This document shows positions 38,385 to 47,317 of a stretch of DNA of 64,000 bases, piece after piece. Numbering within the stretch: the first letter of the stretch is position 1; every line of letters starts with the position of its first letter. Origin of the DNA: Elusimicrobiota bacterium (lineage in GTDB: Bacteria; CAYTYR01; UBA6262); contig PMCA01000004.1 in assembly GCA_003153935.1 (NCBI GenBank), positions 23,757-87,756 of the forward strand, written 5' to 3'. A program made the position numbers and the translations under genes. The notes below the pieces were generated by a model. The model did no database searches. It saw only the letters and a list, made by a program, of their open reading frames with translations, and was not told the DNA's origin.

Positions 38385-39142
38385 CCAAACCGTCCTACTA
38401 TATAATCATTGGTACGCTGGTCAACCGGCGCGGTGAAGATCTTTTCCGTCTGGCCTATCTCGATCATCTCCCCGCTTAAGAAAAAAGCGGTCCGGTCAGC
38501 TACGCGCGCGGCCTGTTTGGTGTTATTAGTCACCAGAATGATCGTATATTGTTTCTTTAATTCGCGTAAGGATTCTTCTATCTTCATGGTAGAAATTGGG
38601 TCCAAACCGGAACAAGGTTCGTCCAATAAAATATAATCAGGACGCAAAGCCAGGATCCGAGCCACGCATAATCTTTGCTGCTGGCCTCCGGATAACTTTA
38701 AGGCGCTGGAATCCAATCTGTCCTTTACCTCCTCCCATAAAGTGGTCTGTTTGAGGCAATCAGCCACGAGTTCATTGAGCTTTCTCCTGCTATGAACACC
38801 GGCCATCTTGGGACCAAAGGCCACGTTCTCATAGATGGAGCGGGGCAGGGGCACTGGCGTGGCGAAAACTATGCCAAGTTTACGTCGTAACTCTACGACG
38901 CTCATGTCCGGCGCGTAAATGTCTTTCCCGTCTATTTTCAGGGTGCCTTCCACCCGGGACCCGGGAACTAGGTCGTTAAGCCGGTTCAAGGAGCGCAGGA
39001 AAGTGGATTTGCCGCTGCCGGCTGGCCCAATGATACCCAGTATCTCGTTCCGGAAGACCTGCAGGTTTATTTTTTTTAGGGTCTGCAAAGGGCCGAAAAA
39101 ATGGCTGAAATCCCTGGATTCAATAGCTATGTTTGAAGTCAT
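38381..39142 (-). CDS. pstB: Phosphate ABC transporter ATPase PstB (copy 2)
   Basis: 253 residues. Walker A is GPAGSGKST, signature LSGGQQQR, Walker [14 protein letters not shown], then TNNTKQAAR in the switch region where the usual His is replaced by Asn. Loss of the switch His would weaken ATP hydrolysis, so this copy may work as a partner of the next PstB in a heterodimer. It is 11 bases from pstA1. Confidence 0.9.
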   Translation of the reverse strand: MTSNIAIESRDFSHFFGPLQTLKKINLQVFRNEILGIIGPAGSGKSTFLRSLNRLNDLVPGSRVEGTLKIDGKDIYAPDMSVVELRRKLGIVFATPVPLPRSIYENVAFGPKMAGVHSRRKLNELVADCLKQTTLWEEVKDRLDSSALKLSGGQQQRLCVARILALRPDYILLDEPCSGLDPISTMKIEESLRELKKQYTIILVTNNTKQAARVADRTAFFLSGEMIEIGQTEKIFTAPVDQRTNDYIVGRFG

Positions 39143-39153
39143 TTAACCGTTCC

Positions 39154-39990
39154 TCAGGAATATTTCTTCATGAACTTGTGCATTAAACGGTAAGCGGTGA
39201 TGTTTATTATCAGGATGGCGATTATCAATACCGCTGCCGTGCCGTAAGCGTTAGGCATGGAGATGCCTTCACGAGCCAAAATATAGAAGTGGACGGCCAT
39301 GGTCCGGGAAGACGAAAAGATCGAAGTCGGTATGCGCAAAGCGCTGCCGGCCGTAAAGATCACCGCGGCGGTTTCACTGATACTGCGGCCGACACTGAGA
39401 ATTACCCCCGTAACGATACCCGGCAAGGCGCTGGGCAGAACCACTTTGGTTACGGTCTGCCATTTGGTTCCCCCGAGTGAAAAACTTACTTCCCGCAGGT
39501 TGTAGGGGACTGATTTAAGGGCCTCTTCACTAGTCCGGATGATCGTTGGCAATATCATAAAAGCCAGGGTTAAACTGCCGCTCAGTATGGACCAGCCGAA
39601 TTTCAGTTTGGTGACGAACAGGATGAAACCGAACAAACCGAAAATTATTGAAGGAATTCCAGCCAGGCATTCCGAACCGAAACGAATTACCCTGGTTATT
39701 TTGCTCTCCAAGGTATATTCGGTGAGGTAGATGGCCGTGCCCACTCCCAGTGGCGTGGCTATCAAAATGGCCCCGATAGTTAAGGCGATCGTGCCGATAA
39801 TAGTGGAATAAATACCGCCGCTTTTTCCCATATCGGTCGGGTTGGTGGTCAGGAACTGGTAGTTAAGCACCGGTAAGCCGTTTTTGAGGATGAAAAATAT
39901 TATATAGAATAGGATAAATACGGTAATGGCGGTAAACAGCCACAGGATGGATTGTACTACTCTTTGTTCTAGACGCGGGTTAACGTACAT
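39154..39990 (-). CDS. pstA: Phosphate ABC permease PstA (system 1)
   Basis: 278 residues with six membrane helices and the binding-protein-dependent transport loop around EEALKSVPYNLREVSFSLGGTKWQT. It pairs with PstC1 to make the phosphate channel. Two bases separate it from pstC1. Confidence 0.92.
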   Translation of the reverse strand: MYVNPRLEQRVVQSILWLFTAITVFILFYIIFFILKNGLPVLNYQFLTTNPTDMGKSGGIYSTIIGTIALTIGAILIATPLGVGTAIYLTEYTLESKITRVIRFGSECLAGIPSIIFGLFGFILFVTKLKFGWSILSGSLTLAFMILPTIIRTSEEALKSVPYNLREVSFSLGGTKWQTVTKVVLPSALPGIVTGVILSVGRSISETAAVIFTAGSALRIPTSIFSSSRTMAVHFYILAREGISMPNAYGTAAVLIIAILIINITAYRLMHKFMKKYS

Positions 39991-39992
39991 TA

Positions 39993-40853
39993 TTATTTAG
40001 TCCTCTGCTTGGCAGCGGTAGCATTGGCGATCGTGTTCAGGATCATAATGATAATGAATAAAATAACCCCGGTAGCAAAAAGCGCCTGGCGGTGCTCGCC
40101 GCTGGCGTAGCCCATTTCCAGGGCGATATTAGAAGTCAGGGTCCTGACCGGATCCAGTACGGAATGGGGGATACTGACAGCGTTCCCGGCGATCATGATC
40201 ACCGCCATGGTCTCGCCTATAGCCCGGCCCATACCCAGGATGATACTGGCGATTATCCCTGATTTAGCCGATGGCAGGGTGACCATTTTGGTGGTTTGCC
40301 ATTTAGTAGCTCCCAAGGCGATAGATCCCTCCCGGTAACTGCGCGGTACTGCCTGCAAAGAGTCAATGGAAATGCTGATGATCGTGGGCAGGATCATAAT
40401 ACCAAGGATGATCGAAGCGGCCAGGACGGAAAGACCGGAACCGCCAAGGTGTTCCCGGATAAAAGGTACCAGGATAATAACGCCCATGAAACCGTAGACC
40501 ACGGAGGGGATACCGGCTAAGAGCTCGATGATGGGTTTGATGATCTGGCGCAGGCGTAAACTGGAGAATTCGGTCAGGAAGATCGCGCAAGCCAGGCCAA
40601 AAGGGATGCCGATTATCAAGGAACCGGCGGTTACCGCCAGCGAACCTATGATCATTGGCAATAAACCGAAACTTTGTTCGGTAGGATACCAGTCCAGGCC
40701 GAAAAGGAACTTATTAACGCCGTATTTGAACATGATCGGCATTCCCTCTTTAAAGATAAAAAGGGTGATGATAGCCAGGATGGAAATAGCGGAAAGGGCT
40801 ATCATTAATAAGGCCAGCTGGATCAGTTTTTCGTTTCTCTCCAGAGTAGTCAT
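39993..40853 (-). CDS. pstC: Phosphate ABC permease PstC (system 1)
   Basis: 286 residues, six membrane helices. The coupling loop is [23 protein letters not shown], and SGGIPSVVYGF-like LLAGIPSVVYGFMGVI is conserved. It overlaps pstS1 by four bases. Confidence 0.92.
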   Translation of the reverse strand: MTTLERNEKLIQLALLMIALSAISILAIITLFIFKEGMPIMFKYGVNKFLFGLDWYPTEQSFGLLPMIIGSLAVTAGSLIIGIPFGLACAIFLTEFSSLRLRQIIKPIIELLAGIPSVVYGFMGVIILVPFIREHLGGSGLSVLAASIILGIMILPTIISISIDSLQAVPRSYREGSIALGATKWQTTKMVTLPSAKSGIIASIILGMGRAIGETMAVIMIAGNAVSIPHSVLDPVRTLTSNIALEMGYASGEHRQALFATGVILFIIIMILNTIANATAAKQRTK

Positions 40854-41641
40854 TTGGCGGCGATCAAACCTTCTTTTCTTATTAATTCCTGCCCTTCAGC
40901 TGAAAGGACAAAATCAATAAATTCCTTAGTTTCACCGGCTGGTTCATCCTTGGTTACGAACAAGAAAGGCCGGACCAGTTTATATTTTTTAGTAATTATA
41001 TTTTCATCGGTGGCCTTGACGCCGTCCAGGTTCATGGCTTTGACCTTTTCGCTGACCAGTCCCAGTGAGATATAGCCGATAGCATAAGGATCACCGGAAA
41101 CGATCTCCCGGACCGTGCCGTTAGAATCTTCGACGATGCAACCCCTGAAGATCCGAACCTTTTTCATCACTAGTTCCTGGAAAGCGCCGCGGGTGCCCGA
41201 ACCTTCTTCTCGTGTGACCACGTCGATATTTTTATTCTGGCCGCCCAGCTCTTCCCAGTTGCGTATTTTTCCGGCAAAAATCTGTTTAACCTGTTCGATG
41301 CTAAGATTATTGATTAAATTACTAGGGTGCACAATGATCGCTAAACCGTCACGGGCGACAACAATCTCATGTAGAACTTTCTCTTCCGGTTTGAGTTCTC
41401 GGCTGGAGGTGCCGATGTCAGCCGCGCCGCTTAAGGCGGCCTGGATGCCGGCGCTGGAGCCGCCGCCCTGGACATTGACTACGCGCCCAGGATGTTCCTC
41501 CATATAGACTTCAGACCACTTATCGGCAAAGGGCTGGACGCTGGTGGACCCGGCTACGGTGATACCTTTCTGGCTGGCATTGCGCCCGCAGCCAACCAGG
41601 AAAAGCAGGCATAAAAAAAAGACAAGCAGTTTGCGTTTCAT
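40850..41641 (-). CDS. pstS: Phosphate-binding lipoprotein PstS (system 1)
   Basis: 263 residues. Signal peptide with lipobox FLVGCG (Cys 18), so it is tethered to the inner or outer membrane face. Phosphate-contact stretches are AGSTSVQP, GGGSSAGIQAA, TREEGSGTRGAF. It shares the fold with PstS2 at 44693 but is a lipoprotein while that one is soluble. It has its own sigma70 promoter, and the start codon lies within 2 bases of the inferred transcription start, without a Shine-Dalgarno, so the message is probably leaderless. Confidence 0.93.
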   Translation of the reverse strand: MKRKLLVFFLCLLFLVGCGRNASQKGITVAGSTSVQPFADKWSEVYMEEHPGRVVNVQGGGSSAGIQAALSGAADIGTSSRELKPEEKVLHEIVVARDGLAIIVHPSNLINNLSIEQVKQIFAGKIRNWEELGGQNKNIDVVTREEGSGTRGAFQELVMKKVRIFRGCIVEDSNGTVREIVSGDPYAIGYISLGLVSEKVKAMNLDGVKATDENIITKKYKLVRPFLFVTKDEPAGETKEFIDFVLSAEGQELIRKEGLIAAK

Positions 41642-41649
41642 ATGGGCGC

Positions 41650-41678
41650 ATTATAGCAGTTTTCAAGGTCGGGTTCAA
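41650..41678 (-). promoter_or_regulatory. Internal promoter of pstS1
   Basis: On the minus strand: TTGAAC (41673-41678), 17-base spacer, TATAAT (41650-41655). Start would be near 41643, next to the ATG. No PHO-like repeats, so this promoter may give basal, Pi-independent expression. Confidence 0.7.
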
Positions 41679-41681
41679 TGA

Positions 41682-42077
41682 TTATTTAATTTCTTTGATC
41701 AGAGTCAATACTTTTTGTTCAATTTCATCCCTGATCGGTCTTATTTTTTCCAAGGGCTGGCCCTTAGGGTCGGCCAGGGCCCAATTGATCATTTTGGCGC
41801 CGGGAATAAAGGGACAGGTATCACCGCAGCCCATGGTAATCGCATAATCGATCTTGAGATTTATGAACTTTGACAGTTCCTTGGGCCGGGTTTGGCCTAA
41901 ATCGATGTTTTTTTCTTTCATAGCTTCAACCACTACCGGGTTTATCTGGGTGGCCGGTTTGGTCCCCGCGCTATAGGCAGTAAGCTTGTCTGCGCCGTGG
42001 AATTTGGCGAAGCCCTCTGCCATCTGGCTGCGGCCGGCGTTCTCGGTGCAAATGAAAAGAAGCGTTTTCTGGGTCAT
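41682..42077 (-). CDS. arsC: Arsenate reductase, low-molecular-weight phosphatase fold
   Basis: 131 residues. Active loop [15 protein letters not shown] (Cys-x5-Arg-Ser), then [24 protein letters not shown] with a second Cys pair, as in thiol-linked ArsC. It would reduce arsenate that enters through Pst. It overlaps pstB3 by 4 bases and so is in the transport operon. A protein tyrosine phosphatase role is less likely given the GCGD-CP motif. Confidence 0.88.
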   Translation of the reverse strand: MTQKTLLFICTENAGRSQMAEGFAKFHGADKLTAYSAGTKPATQINPVVVEAMKEKNIDLGQTRPKELSKFINLKIDYAITMGCGDTCPFIPGAKMINWALADPKGQPLEKIRPIRDEIEQKVLTLIKEIK

Positions 42078-42835
42078 CCGAACCTCCCGGTTATGTAGTC
42101 TTCTGTCTGTTTTTTTGCCGGATTGGTGAATATCTTTTCCGTTTTATCAAATTCGATCAATTCTCCCAGCAGGAAGAAGCCGGTGTAATCGGAAATACGC
42201 GCGGCTTGCTGCATATTATGGGTGACTATGGCGATGGTATATTTTTCTTTAAGCTCATTGATTAATTCTTCGATCTTGGCGGTGGAGATGGGGTCCAGGG
42301 CTGAGCAGGGTTCATCGAACAGTATCACTTCGGGCTCTATAGCCAGGGCCCGGGCGATGCATAATCTTTGCTGTTGCCCACCTGACAATTCGGAAGCGTT
42401 AGCGTCCAGCCGGTCCTGTACTTCTTCCCACAGGGCGGAATTTTTCAGGCTGGTTTCCACCCGGTCAATGATCTCTCCTTTATTGTTAATACCATTGATG
42501 CGCAGGCCGTAGGCAATATTGTCAAATATCGATTTGGGAAAGGGATTGGATTTCTGGAAGACCATGCCGATCTTGCGGCGTATCTCCACCACGTCAACTT
42601 CCGGCGCGTAAATATCCTGCCCGTCCAGGAGGATCGCGCCTTCGACCCGACTGCCTATTATTATATCGTTCATCCGGTTCAAAATGCGAATAAAAGTGGA
42701 TTTACCGCAACCGGAAGGGCCGATGACCGCCGTCACCTTATTGCTTTCAATGCCCATGTTAATGTCTTTCAGCGCCAGGTTCTGCCCATAATAGAAATTA
42801 AGGTTTTTTACTTCCATGCGGTTTGTGGTTACCAC
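42074..42835 (-). CDS. pstB: Phosphate ABC transporter ATPase PstB (system 2)
   Basis: 253 residues. All canonical motifs are intact: [37 protein letters not shown] and THNMQQAAR. It is probably the most standard PstB of the three here. It overlaps pstA2 by 7 bases and arsC by 4. Confidence 0.93.
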   Translation of the reverse strand: MVTTNRMEVKNLNFYYGQNLALKDINMGIESNKVTAVIGPSGCGKSTFIRILNRMNDIIIGSRVEGAILLDGQDIYAPEVDVVEIRRKIGMVFQKSNPFPKSIFDNIAYGLRINGINNKGEIIDRVETSLKNSALWEEVQDRLDANASELSGGQQQRLCIARALAIEPEVILFDEPCSALDPISTAKIEELINELKEKYTIAIVTHNMQQAARISDYTGFFLLGELIEFDKTEKIFTNPAKKQTEDYITGRFG

Positions 42836-43692
42836 TTCTTTTTCCTCCTGTAATAGTTGCGGATAACGATGGCTATCATATTGATTCCCAGGACCAGGAC
42901 TATCAAGACCAGGGAGGCGCCATAGGCGATGGCTTTTTGTTCTTTGGGATGACTGCCCTCGGTCATTAAAGCGTATATATGATAAGGAAGGGCCATAACT
43001 TCACTGAAAACCGAATTGGGCAGTTTCATGGTGTAAAAAGTCGCCGCGGTGAATAATATCGGAGCAGTTTCACCGGCCACCCGGCCAACCCCGAGGATGG
43101 CCCCGGTAATGATGCCGCCGATGGCGTTAGGCAGGACTATCTTGTAAATGGTCTGCCACTTGGTTGCGCCCAAAGCCAGTGACGCTTCGCGGAAACCGTT
43201 TGGCACTAACAGTAAGGCTTCTTCACTGGCGCGAATAATTACAGGCAGGATCATAATGCCAAGTGTTAAACTTCCGGAAAGTATGGAAACGCCGAATTTA
43301 CAATAATTGACGAATAAAGCCAAGCCGAATAAACCAAAAACTATGGATGGTACGCTGGCCAGGTTACTGATGCCGATGCGGATCAGGCGGATGACCTTGC
43401 CCTGGACGGCGTATTCGGTCATGTAGATAGCGGCCATGATACCTAACGGCAGAGCAAAAAGGATGGCCCCCATGGTTAAGTAGAAAGTGCCAAGGATGGC
43501 GGGAAAGATCCCGCCGGAAGTCATGCCATTCTCCGGCATTTTGGTCAGGAATCCCCAGTTGATAACCTTAATGCCCCGCACAAATAAAAAATAAAGCAGA
43601 ATGCCCAATATTATAAAGATTATAAGCGCTGAAGTCCTTAGCGCCAGGAATCCCATTTGTTGTTTAATTTCCCGCCATTTGCGGTTATCCAT
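42829..43692 (-). CDS. pstA: Phosphate ABC permease PstA (system 2)
   Basis: 287 residues, six helices, coupling loop around [25 protein letters not shown]. One base overlaps pstC2, so they are made in step. Confidence 0.92.
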   Translation of the reverse strand: MDNRKWREIKQQMGFLALRTSALIIFIILGILLYFLFVRGIKVINWGFLTKMPENGMTSGGIFPAILGTFYLTMGAILFALPLGIMAAIYMTEYAVQGKVIRLIRIGISNLASVPSIVFGLFGLALFVNYCKFGVSILSGSLTLGIMILPVIIRASEEALLLVPNGFREASLALGATKWQTIYKIVLPNAIGGIITGAILGVGRVAGETAPILFTAATFYTMKLPNSVFSEVMALPYHIYALMTEGSHPKEQKAIAYGASLVLIVLVLGINMIAIVIRNYYRRKKKW

Positions 43693-44576
43693 TACACGAT
43701 CCTTTTCCTGAACCGCTGGGCGATCAGGTCAGCGATAATATTAAAAATAAGGGTCAGGATGAAAAGCACGATGGCGATAGCGAAAAGAGAGTAATAGTGA
43801 TCACTGCCGATAGCAGTCTCACCCATCTCCGCGGCGATGGTAGCGGTCATGGTCCTGACCGGCTGCAGGAAGCCGTGGGGAATGACGGCGGCACCACCGC
43901 CGACCATGAGCACGGTCATGGTTTCGCCGATGGCCCGGCCCATACCCAGTATCACCGCTGAACTTATCCCCGAGAAAGCGGCCGGGACGGTTACTTTGAT
44001 GATAGTTTCCCATTTATTAGCGCCCAGGGCGTAGGAGGCTTCTTTGAAACCCCGCGGAACCGCGGAAATACAGTCTTCGGAAATGCTGGTGATAGTAGGA
44101 ATAGCCATTATTCCAAGGAGAATGCTGGCATTTAAAGCGTTAAGACCGGTGGGTAATCCAAAAGCCGATTGCAGGAAAGGAGCGATCACCACCATGCCGA
44201 AGAAACCCAGTACTACGGACGGGAAACCGGCCAGGACCTCGACCGTAGGTTTCAGTATCTCCTTCATACGCGGGGAGGCGATCTCCGATATATAAATAGC
44301 GGCTCCGAGTCCTAACGGGACTGCCACAATGATTGAGCCGATAGTGACCCATAAAGATCCCATGATCAGCGGGAAAGCGCCGAACTCAGGCGGATCGAAG
44401 GTAGGGTACCAGTGCCGGCCGAATAAAAAATCCGCTACCTTGATATCCTTAAAGAGAGGCAGACCCTCTTTGAACAAAACAATGACGATTCCCAATAGGA
44501 AAATATTCGAGAGGAAGGCAAAGGCCAGGAAAAACCATTCTAATAATTTTTCTTTTGTCTTATTTAAGATCATCAT
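43692..44576 (-). CDS. pstC: Phosphate ABC permease PstC (system 2)
   Basis: 294 residues, six helices, coupling loop near SAVPRGFKEASYALGANKWET. It begins after a terminator-like hairpin and a local promoter, so its expression can differ from that of pstS2. Confidence 0.92.
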   Translation of the reverse strand: MMILNKTKEKLLEWFFLAFAFLSNIFLLGIVIVLFKEGLPLFKDIKVADFLFGRHWYPTFDPPEFGAFPLIMGSLWVTIGSIIVAVPLGLGAAIYISEIASPRMKEILKPTVEVLAGFPSVVLGFFGMVVIAPFLQSAFGLPTGLNALNASILLGIMAIPTITSISEDCISAVPRGFKEASYALGANKWETIIKVTVPAAFSGISSAVILGMGRAIGETMTVLMVGGGAAVIPHGFLQPVRTMTATIAAEMGETAIGSDHYYSLFAIAIVLFILTLIFNIIADLIAQRFRKRIV

Positions 44577-44592
44577 CAGTTCCTTGACCGCT

Positions 44593-44620
44593 ATTATAGC
44601 ACTTCTATTAAAAAAAGCAA
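44593..44620 (-). promoter_or_regulatory. Putative promoter of pstC2
   Basis: Minus strand: TTGCTT (44615-44620), 16-base spacer, TATAAT (44593-44598). It overlaps the T-run of the terminator between pstS2 and pstC2. Confidence 0.45.
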
Positions 44621-44664
44621 TTGGCTAAAGGCGCTGGAATAGGGGATTCCAAGCACCTTTAGCC
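44610..44664 (-). terminator. Intergenic terminator between pstS2 and pstC2
   Basis: Long stem GGCTAAAGG...CCTTTAGCC (44623-44664) with two small mismatches and a 5-base loop, followed on the minus strand by a run of seven T (44610-44616). Partial readthrough would keep the binding protein more abundant than the permease. Confidence 0.7.
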
Positions 44665-44692
44665 TGGGTGTAAACATATGGGATTACTATGT

Positions 44693-45508
44693 TTACTTTA
44701 CCGCGACAAAACCCTGGTCTTCGACCATTTTCTGGCCTTCCGGGCTCATAATATAGTCGATAAATTGCTTAGCTAAGCCCTTAGGATCACCGTTGGTATA
44801 CATATATAACGGCCGGCTGATAGGATACTTACCGCTGATGACAGTTTCTTTATTCGCGGTTATGCCGTTAACTACCAGAGCTTTTATCTCATCGGTCACG
44901 TAACCTAAACCAACATAACCGATCGCGCCGGGGGTGCTGGCTACAGTGGTCAATACAGCCTGGTTTGAGGCCAGCATCAGGGCATCTTCCCGTACTTTTG
45001 ACCCTTTCAGCACTTTTTCGTTGAAAACTTCAAAGGTGCCGCTGGAGGAATCTCGTGATACCACTACTAATGAACCGCCGGATCCACCCGCATCGCTCCA
45101 TTTAAGTATCTCACCCGAGTATATTTTCTTCAGGGTGTCCAGGTTGATGCTGTTAATGTTATTAGCTTTATTCACGATCACGCAAATACCGTCTTTGGCA
45201 ATGATGTTAGCGAACATGGTCACGCCTTTGCCCCGGGCGGTAGCGATCTCTTTGGCTTTCGCCGCGCGGGAAGAATCCCCGATATCCACGGTTCCATCAA
45301 CGATCGCCTGGATGCCGACTCCCGAACCTCCGCCTCTGACGCTCACATCAACAGACGGATTCGCTTTCATGAAATCTTCCGCCCCTTTCTGGGCGATCGG
45401 TAGTACGGTGGTCGAGCCGCTTAAGGTCAGTTTCTGACCGGCTGTTAAATTGCCGGCCAGCAGGCCCACCAGGCCTAACAAACATATTGTTTTTATGATT
45501 TTCTTCAT
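44693..45508 (-). CDS. pstS: Periplasmic phosphate-binding protein PstS (system 2)
   Basis: 271 residues with a cleavable signal peptide (about 1-23, LTAG/Q) and no lipobox, so it is soluble in the periplasm. Phosphate contacts: SGSTTVLP, RGGGSGVGIQA, RDSSSGTFEVF. Placed 17 bases behind the porin and expressed from the porin's PHO-box promoter. Confidence 0.93.
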   Translation of the reverse strand: MKKIIKTICLLGLVGLLAGNLTAGQKLTLSGSTTVLPIAQKGAEDFMKANPSVDVSVRGGGSGVGIQAIVDGTVDIGDSSRAAKAKEIATARGKGVTMFANIIAKDGICVIVNKANNINSINLDTLKKIYSGEILKWSDAGGSGGSLVVVSRDSSSGTFEVFNEKVLKGSKVREDALMLASNQAVLTTVASTPGAIGYVGLGYVTDEIKALVVNGITANKETVISGKYPISRPLYMYTNGDPKGLAKQFIDYIMSPEGQKMVEDQGFVAVK

Positions 45509-45525
45509 CTTTTTCTCCTTTTATA

Positions 45526-46593
45526 TTATTGTGCGAATACGCGCGCGAAACTCCAGGCGATCTGTCCCAGGTATTGAGTGGTCGTGGCTACCGTGCTGTC
45601 CTCAGGCTTGTCCTGCTGGTAGTTCAACTGCAATAAAACGCCTTTAGTCAGAGCGTAGTTTACGCCTATTATAGTAGTAGCCACTTTGTCATTGGCTTTA
45701 TCTTTATTAGGATCCCAGCTGTCATATCTGGCCAAAACGGTCCATTCAGGGGTGATCTGGTAAGAAGGCATGATAGAGTAACCGCTCTTCTTCACATTCG
45801 TGTAGGTATTCGTGGTAGTACTATAGGTATCGACATTCTGGCCTATATATTCCGCCCACATATCGAACGGACCATAGGCGGTGCGGAGCATGCCGACCGC
45901 CAAATGATTCTTATTATAAGCGGTATTGCCGATCGGGGTAACGGTACCCTGCAATTCACTCTTGTAGCTGCCGCCAACCGTGATACCCGGCACAGGAATG
46001 ACCCTGACATCAGCTACGAAAGCCGGCTCGGTATTGATATCCGGGCTCAGTTCCTTCTTGTAGCCTTCTCCATTATATATACCGGCTTCATAAGAACCAT
46101 AACCCATGGGGAAATAGCCATTGAGGATGATCCCGTTATCCGCAGAAGCATCGATGCCGTTCTTATCGATGAATTCCTTTTCAATAATACGGTAATCATA
46201 GTCATAGATCAAACCTACGTAGTTCTTCTGCAAGCCGACCGTCAGTTTGCTTTCCGGCAGATAGAAGGGGAGATCCACATAGCTTTCTTTCAACTTGATA
46301 CCGGCTCCATTCACGTAATTGCTGGTTTTGTCGGAATAAAAATCCGCGGTCCATTGCCCTTTAATGGTATCAGTGAACTGATAGGCGTAACGGACATAGC
46401 CACGGTCGACGGAAAAGCCGGCATCGGTTACAGTTTTGTCAGTTTTAGTTGGTCCTTGCAAGTCCTTGCTGACCACTCTGGTTCTTAGCCAGTTCGTTCC
46501 GGAAAAGGTCCAGTCACCGGCTGCCGCAAAGGCTATTTGACTTAAACTTAGAGCTAAACACGAAATAAACAGTATTTTTACTAACTTACGCAT
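45526..46593 (-). CDS. Outer-membrane porin, phosphate-selective type (OprO/OprP-like)
   Basis: 355 residues with a signal peptide (cut near AFAAAG, about 24). The rest is rich in alternating beta-strands with aromatic girdles and ends in a hydrophobic strand with ...FARVFAQ. The layout (GYVRYAYQFTDTIKGQWTADF, PEWTVLARYDSWDPN) fits the phosphate-selective porin O/P family. It likely lets phosphate reach PstS. AAGGAGG ribosome site. A PHO box starts within the preceding regulator gene, so this operon should turn on in Pi starvation. Confidence 0.78.
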   Translation of the reverse strand: MRKLVKILFISCLALSLSQIAFAAAGDWTFSGTNWLRTRVVSKDLQGPTKTDKTVTDAGFSVDRGYVRYAYQFTDTIKGQWTADFYSDKTSNYVNGAGIKLKESYVDLPFYLPESKLTVGLQKNYVGLIYDYDYRIIEKEFIDKNGIDASADNGIILNGYFPMGYGSYEAGIYNGEGYKKELSPDINTEPAFVADVRVIPVPGITVGGSYKSELQGTVTPIGNTAYNKNHLAVGMLRTAYGPFDMWAEYIGQNVDTYSTTTNTYTNVKKSGYSIMPSYQITPEWTVLARYDSWDPNKDKANDKVATTIIGVNYALTKGVLLQLNYQQDKPEDSTVATTTQYLGQIAWSFARVFAQ

Positions 46594-46693
46594 TACATCC
46601 TCCTTGAATTAGATTCGATTTACTTGCTGTGAAGCCGAACTCGCACCTCCTTCCATTCAGGTAGTATGATAACTAACTGTTACTTATGACTTA

Positions 46694-46747
46694 ATTATAT
46701 TAAATGCGCATTACCGGTAAATTACCTGTAGGTTAAATCTAAGTTAA
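46694..46747 (-). promoter_or_regulatory. PHO-box-like promoter of the porin-pst operon
   Basis: Minus strand, reading 5' to 3': four 6-base elements TTAACT (46742-46747), TTAACC (46731-46736), GTAATT (46720-46725), GTAATG (46709-46714), each separated by 5 bases, then 9 bases and TATAAT (46694-46699). The upstream part overlaps the end of the response-regulator gene. No -35 is seen, as expected for an activator-dependent Pho promoter. Confidence 0.65.
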
Positions 46748-47126
46748 AGTAACTGACCGGGTTTTTCATCGTTTTATTGATCAAACTGGTCAATTCGGCG
46801 ATATCAAAAGGCTTGATCACATATTCGCTGGCCCCTAACTTAAAAGAGTTGGCGATCCGGTCTTTTTGTTTGAGGGCGCTGATGATTACCACCGGTATCT
46901 TGGATAACCTCATGTTGCGTTTTAACAAAAGCAGGATATCCAGCCCGCTCAACCCCGGCAGCATCAGGTCCAGCAGTATAACATCCGGCTTAACTGATTT
47001 AGCGGTCTCCAGGACATGATCCCCGTCATACAGGCCGACGCAGGTGAACCCGGCTTTTTCCAGGTTGTAAGTCAGAAGTTCAACGATGTCTTTATCGTCA
47101 TCAATGATCATTATCTTTTTAGCCAT
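46722..47126 (-). CDS. Stand-alone response-regulator receiver protein
   Basis: 134 residues, only a CheY-like receiver: DDD acid pocket at 9-11, phospho-acceptor D53 in ILLDLML, and the Lys in VIKPF. No output domain. It has its own PHO-box promoter and lies between phoR and the porin. It could compete for or relay phosphate from PhoR. Its 3' end holds the porin's PHO box, so the two genes share sequence space. Confidence 0.88.
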   Translation of the reverse strand: MAKKIMIIDDDKDIVELLTYNLEKAGFTCVGLYDGDHVLETAKSVKPDVILLDLMLPGLSGLDILLLLKRNMRLSKIPVVIISALKQKDRIANSFKLGASEYVIKPFDIAELTSLINKTMKNPVSYFNLDLTYR

Positions 47127-47181
47127 GTTTTTTATCCCAGTCCTCTGGGATTCCTCCTCTATTTTTTAATTGTCTGGGATA

Positions 47182-47235
47182 ATTATAACGGAGCGATACT
47201 AAATAGGAATTAAGAGTAAGTTAAATCCGGGTAAA
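47182..47235 (-). promoter_or_regulatory. PHO-box-like promoter of the orphan response regulator
   Basis: Minus strand 5' to 3': TTTACC (47230-47235), TTAACT (47219-47224), TTAATT (47208-47213), TTAGTA (47197-47202), each spaced by 5 bases, then 9 bases and TATAAT (47182-47187). The layout is identical to the porin promoter. Confidence 0.65.
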
Positions 47236-47241
47236 ACAAAA

Positions 47242-47268
47242 CCCCCTGTTTAAGAGCTAAACAGGGGG
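47242..47268 (-). terminator. Terminator of the phoBR operon
   Basis: Perfect 11-bp stem CCCCCTGTTTA (47242-47252) with TAAACAGGGGG (47258-47268), 5-base loop, and TTTTGTTTT on the minus strand. It lies 49 bases beyond the phoR stop and just ahead of the response-regulator PHO box. Confidence 0.85.
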
Positions 47269-47317
47269 TAGATTTTATGAATTTGTGAAATAGTGAATGG
47301 TGAATAGGGAAAAGGGG

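Noticed and set aside
46660-46690. A second 11-bp-periodic set (TTAAGT, GTAACA, TTATCA) nearer the porin start
   Set aside because: It lies downstream of the predicted -10 and is followed by no suitable -10 at 9 bp, so it is probably chance A/T repetition.
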